The notes under the pieces are model-generated. The model saw nothing but the letters and a program-made list of their open reading frames with translations. It made no database searches and was not told the DNA's origin. A stretch of 64,000 bases of DNA from SAR324 cluster bacterium (lineage in GTDB: Bacteria > SAR324 > NAC60-12), in the NCBI GenBank assembly GCA_028281495.1, contig JANQJU010000008.1, positions 1 to 64,000 on the forward strand, in the 5' to 3' direction. Position 1 is the first letter of the stretch. Each line of letters opens with the position of its first letter. Below, piece after piece: positions 9,425 through 17,299 of the stretch. A program made the translations under genes and the position numbers.

Positions 9425-10186
9425 ATGGCCAACAAAGAAAGCTACTTAGGCGAATTTGAAAACATCGTGCTTTTGGCCGTACTGCGTTTAGGAAAAAATG
9501 CGTATGGAATGAAGATCCGTCAGGAAATCGAAACTCGGGTGAAGCGTGACGTTTCGCTTGGGGCGTTGTATGCCACTTTAGAGCGATTGGAAAAGAAAAC
9601 TTATGTGCAGTCAAAAACAGGGGAACCCACTCCTCAACGGGGTGGGCGTGCGAAGCGATATTTCAAAGTGTCGGCTTCAGGCATTCGGGCGCTACAAGAC
9701 ACCAAAAACAACTTGGAAGCCATGTGGCAAGGCATCGATTTTTCACTCTCACCAATCCATTTATTGATTGTCAAAGGCAATAAACTTGATAGCAGGGATT
9801 TATTGTTCCAGTCTCGAATACTCACTCAGAGAATGATTATGACCAGCTTGTTGCTTGGGATGTTCGGTATGGCATTAGAAATCTCTGCTGAACCCAATCT
9901 CGAAAATGGAAAACGATTATACAAAAAACACTGTTTGATGTGTCATGGCCTGAAAGGAGAAGGGCGTTTTGGTCCGAACTTGACAGACAACTATTGGTTA
10001 TATGGCAATACAACAGCCGATATCACAAAAGTGGTTACCGAAGGAGTGACTGACAATGGAATGGTTCGTTGGGGTAAAAAACTTCCTCAAGCTGCTATTG
10101 ATGATGTTGTAGCGTACGTAGAATCTCTGAAGGGATCTAACCCGCTCAATGCCAAGGCTCCGCAAGGCCTCGAATACCCCGAATGA
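9425..10186 (+). CDS. PadR-family regulator fused to a cytochrome c domain
   Basis: One open frame of 253 residues joins two unrelated parts. Residues 1-105 are a PadR winged-helix regulator (SLGALYATLERLEKK, GRAKRYFKVSASG). A hydrophobic segment at 137-153 after R131 and R136, followed by a signal-peptidase-like ISAEP, leads to a class I cytochrome c at about 157-240 with a CLMCH haem motif (C170, C173, H174) and a likely distal methionine in NGMVRWG. Read as one protein, DNA binding would be cytoplasmic and the haem periplasmic, as in ToxR-like membrane regulators. Alternatively the cytochrome starts separately at the ATG at 9833 (M137) with a signal peptide; CAGAGA before it is a weak ribosome site. 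CGAAAGGA precedes the first ATG. No stop codon separates the two parts. Confidence 0.8.
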   Translation: MANKESYLGEFENIVLLAVLRLGKNAYGMKIRQEIETRVKRDVSLGALYATLERLEKKTYVQSKTGEPTPQRGGRAKRYFKVSASGIRALQDTKNNLEAMWQGIDFSLSPIHLLIVKGNKLDSRDLLFQSRILTQRMIMTSLLLGMFGMALEISAEPNLENGKRLYKKHCLMCHGLKGEGRFGPNLTDNYWLYGNTTADITKVVTEGVTDNGMVRWGKKLPQAAIDDVVAYVESLKGSNPLNAKAPQGLEYPE

Positions 10187-10345
10187 ATATGAAAGATTAA
10201 TCTTCCTGTACTCACTCCTCGCTATCTCCTATATTTCGATTCAGACTCTCCTTGGCAACTTTTTACGGTTGATTTTATACTTGATGGGTCAAAGCTGGGT
10301 CTCCTCCAAGGGACACCAGCGTCCACCTACGAGTATGTACGTAGA

Positions 10346-10402
10346 AATTTCGGTAGTTTTCCCAATAGATAAAGTTTTCATAATTTCGCACGATACTTTA
10401 GA
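10346..10402 (+). promoter_or_regulatory. sigma-28-type promoter with conserved upstream element
   Basis: TAAAGTTT at 10370-10377 is a perfect match to the FliA -35 consensus. After exactly 11 bases comes CACGATAC (10389-10396), which shares the CGATA core of the GCCGATAA -10. The surrounding 57 bp are about 89% identical to 16391-16447, including the stretch CGGTAGTTTTCC upstream of the -35. It drives the histidine kinase gene starting at 10435. Confidence 0.75.
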
Positions 10403-10434
10403 GGCGATTCTCTAGAGACGGGAGAAAGGTTCCC

Positions 10435-11883
10435 ATGCAACACCACCGTCGAACACACGATCCTAAACTTGAAACTCCGTTACCACTCTTTCGTATGCTG
10501 ATTGATCATTCCAACGATGCCATTTTCGTGATCGACCCCCAAACCTTTCGGGTATTGGACGTGAACGAAACGGCATGTCAACGGTTGCAATACGACCGCG
10601 AAGAGTTGGTTCATTTTCCCACAACCAAATTTTCCCAATTGCCTCAAGATTTTTCTCAACAACAGCATGTCGAACGGCTTCATCAACAAGGAGGCTTTAT
10701 GCTTGAAGTGCATCACCGCTGCAAAGACGGAACCACATTTCCGGTGGAAGTCAGCACGAGTTTGATCACGCAGGAGGGGCGAGAATACATCATCAGTGTG
10801 GCGCGGGATCTACGCGAACGCAAACGCACCGAAGCCAACCTCAAACTATTCCGGCAGTTGATCAATCAATCCAATGACGCGATTTTTGTGGTCGATCCGA
10901 CTACGGGAAATTTTTTAGATGTCAACACCACCGCCTGCACCCGATTGCAATACACCCAAGAAGAATTGCTTCAAATGCGCGTGGAAGACATCTCAACCGC
11001 TCCGGGTCAGCCGACTTGGGAAGAACGATCCCAGTTGATCAAAGCCCACGGCGCGATTGTCGTGGAAAACTATCACCGACGCAAAGATGGCGTATGCTTT
11101 CCTGTGGAGGTCAACGCGTCGTGGATTGCACAAGAAGAAAGCGAATACTTTGTGGCTGTGGCACGAGACATCACGGAACGAAAAGAAGCCGAACGGATCA
11201 CACAAACGTATATTTCTGAAATCGAATCGCAGAAACAACAACTGAATCAATCCTTGATGGAAAAACAGATGTTGCTGAAGGAAATCCATCACCGTGTGAA
11301 AAATAATCTGCAATTTGTGGCCAGTCTTTTGAACCTGCAAACTCAGGTAGTGCAAGGGGGTCCCGCGTATGAATTATTCCGGGAAGCCGAAGGCCGGATT
11401 GCCAGCATGACACTCATTCATGAACAACTGTATCAATCGGACCAATGGCGGGATGTGCCGATGGCTAAATATTTAGAAACGCTAGCCAACAACTTATTTC
11501 TCGCCCATGGAGTGTCTTCTCGAAGGATCGGATTGGAACTCGATATTGAAGATATCGAAGTGGGCATCGATACCGCGATTCCCTGCGGATTGATTGTGAA
11601 TGAGGTGGTGGTCAATTCGCTCAAGTACGCTTTCCCTGAGGATCAGCCTGGCACCATTTTCATTTTCTTCAAACAACAAGCCGATGAAGGATTATTCCTG
11701 CAAGTCGGCGATACCGGAATTGGCCTTCCTAGCGAACTCGATATCGATGAAATCCCTTCACTTGGATTGAAGTTGATCCGAATGTTTACGGAGCAACTCG
11801 ATGGCGATTGGGAAATCGACCGGTATCAGGGCACCTGCTACACCATTCGGTTTCGTCCATTATCTTACAAGCAACGTATCTAG
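10435..11883 (+). CDS. two-PAS sensor histidine kinase (HisKA_2 type)
   Basis: This soluble kinase of 482 residues has two tandem PAS domains (about 18-130 and 138-250) that are clear internal duplicates: both open with SNDAIFV and carry FPVEV near their ends. A short coiled coil leads to a HisKA_2 dimerisation domain (EIHHRVKNNLQ, phospho-acceptor among H285/H286) and an HATPase (GLIVNEVVVNSLKYAFPE, GDTGIGLP). Kinases of this class often act on stand-alone receivers. It has no membrane segment, so the signal is probably internal. GGAGAAAGG precedes the ATG, and a sigma-28-type promoter shared with the response regulator at 16493 suggests that the two are co-expressed and may be partners. Confidence 0.9.
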   Translation: MQHHRRTHDPKLETPLPLFRMLIDHSNDAIFVIDPQTFRVLDVNETACQRLQYDREELVHFPTTKFSQLPQDFSQQQHVERLHQQGGFMLEVHHRCKDGTTFPVEVSTSLITQEGREYIISVARDLRERKRTEANLKLFRQLINQSNDAIFVVDPTTGNFLDVNTTACTRLQYTQEELLQMRVEDISTAPGQPTWEERSQLIKAHGAIVVENYHRRKDGVCFPVEVNASWIAQEESEYFVAVARDITERKEAERITQTYISEIESQKQQLNQSLMEKQMLLKEIHHRVKNNLQFVASLLNLQTQVVQGGPAYELFREAEGRIASMTLIHEQLYQSDQWRDVPMAKYLETLANNLFLAHGVSSRRIGLELDIEDIEVGIDTAIPCGLIVNEVVVNSLKYAFPEDQPGTIFIFFKQQADEGLFLQVGDTGIGLPSELDIDEIPSLGLKLIRMFTEQLDGDWEIDRYQGTCYTIRFRPLSYKQRI

Positions 11884-11976
11884 TCGGCGTCACAGGACTT
11901 GTGTCGAGTTGGTGTCACAGGACTTGTATCGAGTTGGTGCCACAGGACTCGTATCGAGTTGGTATCACAAGACTTC
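11883..11976. repeat. 25-bp tandem repeat across the stop codon
   Basis: Units with period 25 start near 11891, 11916, 11941 and 11966 (core CACAGGACT, then CGAGTTGGT). The last codons of the kinase gene (about 11866-11890) resemble a diverged first unit, so the repeat seems to be an expansion of the gene's own 3' end. The final unit covers the stop codon of the convergent phosphatase gene. Confidence 0.85.
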
Positions 11977-13119
11977 CAAGCCAAGCATTGTGATATCGTC
12001 TGCAAAGGCATGACCTTCTGAATAATCCAAGCCATATTCGTACAGGCGATCCATCATTTCACCGATGGGAAGACTCGCATGTTCTTTCAAGAAATTTTTC
12101 AATCGAGATAGGCCAAATATTCTTTCATCGGCGCTTTTGACTTCCACAAGCCCATCCGTATACAGCAACAACTTGTCACCTCTTTTCAATTGAAACTGCA
12201 CTTCTTTGTAATCAATGTCGGTCCAAGCTCCCAAGATGAAATTGTGAGAACTCAGCGAAAACACTTCGTTAGTGGCCGCACGAATGACACAAATGGGAGG
12301 GTGCCCTGCAGTTACAAAAGAACACATTTGATTGGAGTGATTGTAAATAACGTACGCCATCGTGGTGAACTTGGTTTCCGGTAGTTTCCCAACCAAACGT
12401 CCATTCGCATAATTCATCACCATTGCAGGAGATTCCAATCCCACCGCACAATCTTTGAAGATTGAATAAACCATGAAGGAAATCAAAGCCGCGGGAATGC
12501 CATGTCCGGTAACGTCTCCGATTAAAAAGCCGATAGAGTGCTCGTCTAGCTCGAAGACATCGTAAAAGTCGCCGCCGATCTGTTCCATAGGATGGTATTT
12601 TTTCACCATCGTGACATTAGGAATCGTTGGCAATTCTTCAGGAAATAAAGCCCGCTGCGTTTGACGAGCTTGCACCAGCTCCTCTTGAAGTTGATTTTGT
12701 TGGGATTTGATCAGAAGTTCTTGTTTTTTGCGCCCCATTGCATAGCGCAGCGAGCGTTCCAATGTCGTCTCATGGAGTTGATTTTTGACGAGATAATCCA
12801 CCGCCCCCGATTGCATTGCCTGATTGTCCAAGTGCCAATCGTCGGTACTGGTCAAGAGAATCATCGGAACCCGGCAATGTTTTTTTTCCATTGCTTCGAT
12901 AAGGGTGGTTCCTCGTTTCTCCCCCAAATCGTAATCCACCAAAGCCACATCATGTCGTTGCTCCGACAATTTTTGAAAACCTGTCTCATAGGATTCTGCC
13001 CACTCCAACACATAGACAAACCTTTTGATCCGCTCCAAAAACCGCTGGATATACATGGGAACAAGGTCATCATCATCAATGAGCAGAACTCGGATTGAGG
13101 AATCGTGGTCAGTCATCAT
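11965..13119 (-). CDS. response regulator with PP2C-type (RsbU/SpoIIE) phosphatase output
   Basis: The 384-residue protein has an N-terminal receiver (IDDDD acidic pocket, phospho-acceptor D62 in VDYDLG, about 8-130), a coiled-coil linker (about 135-170) and a SpoIIE/RsbU-family PP2C serine phosphatase (about 170-384). The phosphatase metal motifs are GGDFYD and GDVTGHG, with a late DDITML. Such proteins dephosphorylate STAS anti-sigma antagonists once the receiver is phosphorylated. The start overlaps the end of the upstream hybrid kinase gene by 11 bases, so the pair is translationally coupled and the kinase is the likely phosphate donor. The STAS protein at 4440-4802 is a candidate substrate by inference. 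Confidence 0.92.
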   Translation of the reverse strand: MMTDHDSSIRVLLIDDDDLVPMYIQRFLERIKRFVYVLEWAESYETGFQKLSEQRHDVALVDYDLGEKRGTTLIEAMEKKHCRVPMILLTSTDDWHLDNQAMQSGAVDYLVKNQLHETTLERSLRYAMGRKKQELLIKSQQNQLQEELVQARQTQRALFPEELPTIPNVTMVKKYHPMEQIGGDFYDVFELDEHSIGFLIGDVTGHGIPAALISFMVYSIFKDCAVGLESPAMVMNYANGRLVGKLPETKFTTMAYVIYNHSNQMCSFVTAGHPPICVIRAATNEVFSLSSHNFILGAWTDIDYKEVQFQLKRGDKLLLYTDGLVEVKSADERIFGLSRLKNFLKEHASLPIGEMMDRLYEYGLDYSEGHAFADDITMLGLEVL

Positions 13120-16100
13120 TGCTTTTCACTCTTATCTCGACGTTTTCAAAATAATCCAAAAGCTGGTCAATGGAACGACGAATGGTGTCACTATCGTTGT
13201 CGATGGCAGCTTGTTCAATTCTGGCCCCCATTTTGTTCAAGAAATTCAGTCCAGGTGAAGATTTCAGCTTATGATTCACTTTACGGATTGTGTCAAAATC
13301 GGTGGTTGCTAGCGCTTGTTTCATTTCATCGGTTTGCTTCTTTCTTCGTTCTAAAACCACAGGAACCAAGTCTCTAAAATCTGGGTCCACCCAGGTGATA
13401 TAGGGAGACTCATCCGCTTGCAACGCCTCTTTTACGGGAACGGTGGCTGGGCCTGCTTGAGGAGCCGTCCCTAAAAAAGACTCGATCTTGTTGATCAACG
13501 TTTTCTTTTTAAGCGGCTTGAGCAGGTACTCATCACATCCCGATTTTAGGACCTTCTCCAGATCGCCTTTAAGAGAAAAAGCTGTCAAAGCGATAATTGG
13601 CGTTCGGGAATGGTGTTGATCGGATTCCCACTTACGAATTTGTTGGGTAGCTTCATATCCATCCATGATCGGCATTTGTAGATCCATTAAAATCAAATCG
13701 TAGGTTTCGCGTTTGAATTGTTCTACCGCCTTTTTCCCATTTTCAGCGATATGGACCGTGTACCCTTCTCCCCATAAATGCTTCAAAAAGATGTCTCGAT
13801 TGGTTTCATCGTCTTCTACTAACAACACTCGGTAAGCATTTTGGCGTCCTGGCTCCAGTGAAGCAACCGCCTGTTTTGCTTCGGCAGGCGGTTCTGCAAG
13901 GTCGTTCGATTGAAAAAATACGTCGTGCAACGTTTCTATCAGTTTCTTACGACGAATCGGTTTGAGCAAACGGGCGGTTACCCCCAGGTCTTTGCTTTTC
14001 TGCTCATCATCCAGCTTATTACCTGAAGTGAGCAGAAACACCGCCGGTAGAGGAAACTCGTTCCGGTCATTCAACCGATGGACCACATCCCAGCCATTCA
14101 TTCCAGGCATCTGTGTATCGATCACTAACAACTCATAAGGATGGCCTGTTTTCCTCGCTTGAAAAATTTCATCGAGTGCTGCCCCACCACTTGCAGCTTC
14201 ACGTGGATACGCTCCATGTTTTGCCAGGATATCGGTCAGTATTTGTCGATTCACCGGATGATCGTCCACAACCAGAACCTTCATGCCATTGAGCTGGAGC
14301 GGCGGTAAAGCCTCTTTCGCAGGGGGATGTGAATCGATCACAAACGGAATTTTGCACCAAAAGGTACTACCGACTCCAACAGAACTTTCCATTCCAATGT
14401 CTCCCCCCATCAATTCGACAAGGCGTTTGCTAATCGAAAGGCCCAGTCCCGTTCCCCCGTACTGACGAGTGATCGAGGAATCTCCTTGGATGAAATCATG
14501 AAAAACCGTATCGATTTTCTTTTGGGGAATTCCAATTCCGGTGTCCTGCACGATGAATTGCAAAACACAACCCTGCGCATCCTGTGAGGCAACTTCAATA
14601 TCAAGCATGACCGTTCCGTTCGGAGTAAATTTGACCGCATTGCTCAGTAAATTTAATAGGATTTGCCGGAGCCGCGTGGCATCGCCTATCAGATGGGTGG
14701 GAACCTCTAGAGGAACGCAATGCAACATTTCGAGCCCGTGTTTGTTCGCACGGAAGGCCACGATTTCGAGCAATCCGTCGATCAACTGTTCCAAATCAAA
14801 GGGAGCTTGCTCGATTTCGAGTTGTTGGGCTTCGATCTTCGCCAGATCTAGAACATCGTTGATGAGACTCAATAGCGTTTCTACCGCACGGTCGACTGAC
14901 TCCACATATTGGATTTGATTTTTGGACAATGGGGTGCTTTCAAGGATTTCCATCATGCCCGTGATCGCATTCAATGGCGTGCGGATTTCATGACTAATCG
15001 AAGATAAAAATTGGCTTTTGGCTTGGTTTGCTCGTTCTGCCAATTCTTTTGCTGCCGTCAACTCTTTCTGAATGCGCTTGCTTTCGGTCAAATCATGGAC
15101 GATTCCCATAAAAATATGCTCTCCCCCAATCCAAGTTTCACCGACGGTAAGATGCATCGGGAACTGGGTCCTGTCTTTTTTAAGCCCTTCCAATTCGCGA
15201 CCGATTCCAATGACTCGCTTTTCTCGTGTTTTTAGATAGTGGGTTATGTATTCGTCGTGCTCCTGCTGATAAGGGGCAGGCATCAGCAGATTGACATTTT
15301 TTCCCATTAGTTCCTTGGCGGCGTAACCAAAAATTTTTTCTGCCGACTTGTTGAACGTTTGAATATTACCGTGCTCATCAATGGTAATGATTCCGTCTTC
15401 CACGGTATCGACAATGGCACTCAATCGCTCTTCACGCTCGCGTAAGGCATTTTCCGCTTGTCGGCGCTGTTTGATTTCCTCTTCTAAGGAATCGTAAGAC
15501 TCCTTAAGCGACTGAGTCATGTCGTTGAAATGTTGCGACAATCGACCAATTTCGTCTTGGTGCTTCGTGGCAACTAAGGTGGCAAAGTTTCCCTGCTTGA
15601 TGGCTTGGGTTCCTTCTTGCAGACGGTTCAACGGATAAATGACCCGTCGAAATAAAAATAGAATCACCCCAAATGACAACACGGCCGCCCAACCAAACAC
15701 AATGGTTCCTATCACTTTTTCTTGTTGCCGTGACTCCGATATCGCTTGTTGGCTTTCTTGAAAGATGTGCCGAGCTTGGGTCGTGATCGCCTGTATTTCG
15801 ACGAGCAGTTGTTCCACCAAATCACTTTCAAGGTCCTGTTCGGCGTTTCCTAATCCAGCTAATTTATGATTATCAAGCGCTACCCATCTTTCAAACAATG
15901 TTTTAGTTGAATTCAGAGGCATTTGAAGTGACTTCAACAAAGCGCCTTGTTTGAAACCTTGATCGGATTGGGCAATGATTTTCTGCAACCCAGAATAAGT
16001 TTGTTGCCATTGCTCAATCGAGCGTTGACGCTTCCCTAATAAAATATCGTTCGTATAAATCGTTAGGTAAGCTACATTAAAAACCACTTGTTCGGCAATA

Positions 16101-16219
16101 TCACTGGTGTGTAAGGAGCGCTGGATACTGTCATTGACATTCCACCAGATGATCCCATTGACAATCAAAATAACGAGAGACCCGATTGCGACCAAAAAGC
16201 TTGTCGATCTGATAGTCAT
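13109..16219 (-). CDS. hybrid sensor histidine kinase (HAMP-PAS-HisKA-HATPase-REC-REC-Hpt)
   Basis: This inner-membrane hybrid kinase of 1036 residues has membrane helices at about 8-28 and 170-190 around a helical periplasmic sensor. HAMP follows at about 192-245, a FixL-like PAS at about 262-380, HisKA with H410 (SHEIRTPLNA), and an HATPase (NLLSNAVKF, DTGIGIP, GTGLGLS). Two receivers (D701 and D846) and a C-terminal Hpt domain (H983 in NHKLKSS) complete it, so a full internal phosphorelay in the BarA/TorS style is present. The output is probably the adjacent receiver-phosphatase gene, whose start overlaps this gene's end. The spacer to the divergent response regulator gene holds a duplicated TCACTTCACAAG. 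Confidence 0.93.
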   Translation of the reverse strand: MTIRSTSFLVAIGSLVILIVNGIIWWNVNDSIQRSLHTSDIAEQVVFNVAYLTIYTNDILLGKRQRSIEQWQQTYSGLQKIIAQSDQGFKQGALLKSLQMPLNSTKTLFERWVALDNHKLAGLGNAEQDLESDLVEQLLVEIQAITTQARHIFQESQQAISESRQQEKVIGTIVFGWAAVLSFGVILFLFRRVIYPLNRLQEGTQAIKQGNFATLVATKHQDEIGRLSQHFNDMTQSLKESYDSLEEEIKQRRQAENALREREERLSAIVDTVEDGIITIDEHGNIQTFNKSAEKIFGYAAKELMGKNVNLLMPAPYQQEHDEYITHYLKTREKRVIGIGRELEGLKKDRTQFPMHLTVGETWIGGEHIFMGIVHDLTESKRIQKELTAAKELAERANQAKSQFLSSISHEIRTPLNAITGMMEILESTPLSKNQIQYVESVDRAVETLLSLINDVLDLAKIEAQQLEIEQAPFDLEQLIDGLLEIVAFRANKHGLEMLHCVPLEVPTHLIGDATRLRQILLNLLSNAVKFTPNGTVMLDIEVASQDAQGCVLQFIVQDTGIGIPQKKIDTVFHDFIQGDSSITRQYGGTGLGLSISKRLVELMGGDIGMESSVGVGSTFWCKIPFVIDSHPPAKEALPPLQLNGMKVLVVDDHPVNRQILTDILAKHGAYPREAASGGAALDEIFQARKTGHPYELLVIDTQMPGMNGWDVVHRLNDRNEFPLPAVFLLTSGNKLDDEQKSKDLGVTARLLKPIRRKKLIETLHDVFFQSNDLAEPPAEAKQAVASLEPGRQNAYRVLLVEDDETNRDIFLKHLWGEGYTVHIAENGKKAVEQFKRETYDLILMDLQMPIMDGYEATQQIRKWESDQHHSRTPIIALTAFSLKGDLEKVLKSGCDEYLLKPLKKKTLINKIESFLGTAPQAGPATVPVKEALQADESPYITWVDPDFRDLVPVVLERRKKQTDEMKQALATTDFDTIRKVNHKLKSSPGLNFLNKMGARIEQAAIDNDSDTIRRSIDQLLDYFENVEIRVKSNDD

Positions 16220-16278
16220 TCAGTTTCCCCTTACGACCCATTTGTTGTGATTTTGTTGTTATTATAATCAACTACATT

Positions 16279-16336
16279 TCACTTCACAAGCACTATCGGC
16301 AGAATCATAGAGATAGAGCGAATCTCACTTCACAAG
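16279..16336. repeat. direct repeat TCACTTCACAAG in the divergent spacer
   Basis: Exact 12-base copies at 16279-16290 and 16325-16336 (period 46) lie between the hybrid kinase and the response regulator genes. They might be regulator binding sites or another small duplication; nothing else in the spacer decides this. Confidence 0.5.
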
Positions 16337-16390
16337 AATTATTGACAGGGGCTTTGAGATCAGGCGAAAACCATCGGGTTTGTACTTAAG

Positions 16391-16447
16391 AATTTCGGTA
16401 GTTTTCCGAATAGATAAAACTTCGATAATTTCGCACGATACTTCAGA
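16391..16447 (+). promoter_or_regulatory. sigma-28-type promoter, second copy of the conserved element
   Basis: TAAAACTT (16415-16422), exactly 11 bases, then CACGATAC (16434-16441): the same layout as 10346-10402, with 51 of 57 positions shared. Transcription would start near 16448. That makes a GTG start at 16454 nearly leaderless and favours the starts at 16493 or 16499. Confidence 0.7.
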
Positions 16448-16492
16448 AAGAGCGTGTTAGTCAGACCGATTCAAAACTTTCAAACAACAAAG

Positions 16493-17224
16493 GTGAGCTT
16501 GGACAACATACGCATTTTGATCGTGGAAGATGAAATCTTGGTGGCCAACCATCTTAAACGGACCCTCACCCAATTTGGCTATGAGGTCACAGGGATAGCC
16601 TCTTCCGGACAAAAGGCATTGCAATACGTGGGGGAGCACCCCGTGGACCTGGTGTTGATGGATATTGTTTTGAAAGGAGAATGGGATGGGGTGGAAACAG
16701 CGGACCAAATCCGCCAACGGTGGGACATTCCCATTGTGTATCTCACCGCGTATTCGGATCAGGAAACCTTGAATCGTGCGATTGGAACGAATCCGTTCGG
16801 ATACATCCTGAAACCGTTTAAAGAGAAGGACATCTACATCAACATCCAAGTGGCGTTGCACAAACATCAACTGGAGAAAAACTCCAAACTCAAAATTCAG
16901 GCCGTGGATGAATATCTTTCTAGTAAAGTGGAGGAGTTGGTAAAGTCGTATCACCAACAATTGGCGCCTCATTCCGCATCTTCTGCCTCCGCCACAAATT
17001 CACTTGCTCAACGGGCTGATGCCAACCCGTTGACGCAGCGTGAACAAGAAGTTTTGGAATTGATCGTTGCGGGACGTTCTACCAAAGAGATTGCCAGCGA
17101 CCTGCATGTGAGTGTGCGCACGGTAGAATCACATCGATATCACATCATGGAAAAATTGGATGTCCATGATATTGCCTCGCTGGTTCGGCACGCCCTCACC
17201 CACCGTTTGGTCCATGCAGATTGA
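16493..17224 (+). CDS. LuxR/NarL-type response regulator
   Basis: The protein of about 243 residues has a receiver domain (ILIVEDE acidic pocket, phospho-acceptor in LVLMDIVLKGEWDG, switch lysine in ILKPF), a linker, and a C-terminal LuxR helix-turn-helix (LTQREQEVLELIVAGRSTKE to ESHRYHIMEKL). It is a DNA-binding two-component output. The frame is open from a GTG at 16454, but the predicted sigma-28 start point lies only a few bases before it; GTG 16493 or TTG 16499 (after AAAGGTGAG) fit better. The promoter is shared with the HisKA_2 kinase at 10435, which makes that kinase its likely partner. Its last codons are part of a 22-bp tandem repeat. Confidence 0.9.
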   Translation: MSLDNIRILIVEDEILVANHLKRTLTQFGYEVTGIASSGQKALQYVGEHPVDLVLMDIVLKGEWDGVETADQIRQRWDIPIVYLTAYSDQETLNRAIGTNPFGYILKPFKEKDIYINIQVALHKHQLEKNSKLKIQAVDEYLSSKVEELVKSYHQQLAPHSASSASATNSLAQRADANPLTQREQEVLELIVAGRSTKEIASDLHVSVRTVESHRYHIMEKLDVHDIASLVRHALTHRLVHAD

Positions 17225-17291
17225 TTGCTTCGTCTATGTAGATTGACCGTTTAGTCCATGCAGATTGACCGTTTAGTCCATGCAGATTGAC
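17204..17291. repeat. 22-bp tandem repeat, four copies, starting inside the coding region
   Basis: Units at 17204-17225, 17226-17247, 17248-17269 and 17270-17291. The first encodes the last residues RLVHAD and the stop of the response regulator; the last two are identical (CGTTTAGTCCATGCAGATTG core). The gene's 3' end has been copied downstream. Period and lack of spacers exclude CRISPR. Confidence 0.9.
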
Positions 17292-17299
17292 AACTTGAC

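Noticed and set aside
16293..16300. Sigma-28 promoter for the hybrid kinase gene on the minus strand
   Set aside because: GCCGATAG matches the -10 well, but no TAAA-type -35 is found 11 bases upstream.
17204..17291. Short regularly spaced repeats as a CRISPR array
   Set aside because: The units are contiguous with no spacers, and the first lies in a coding end; no cas genes.
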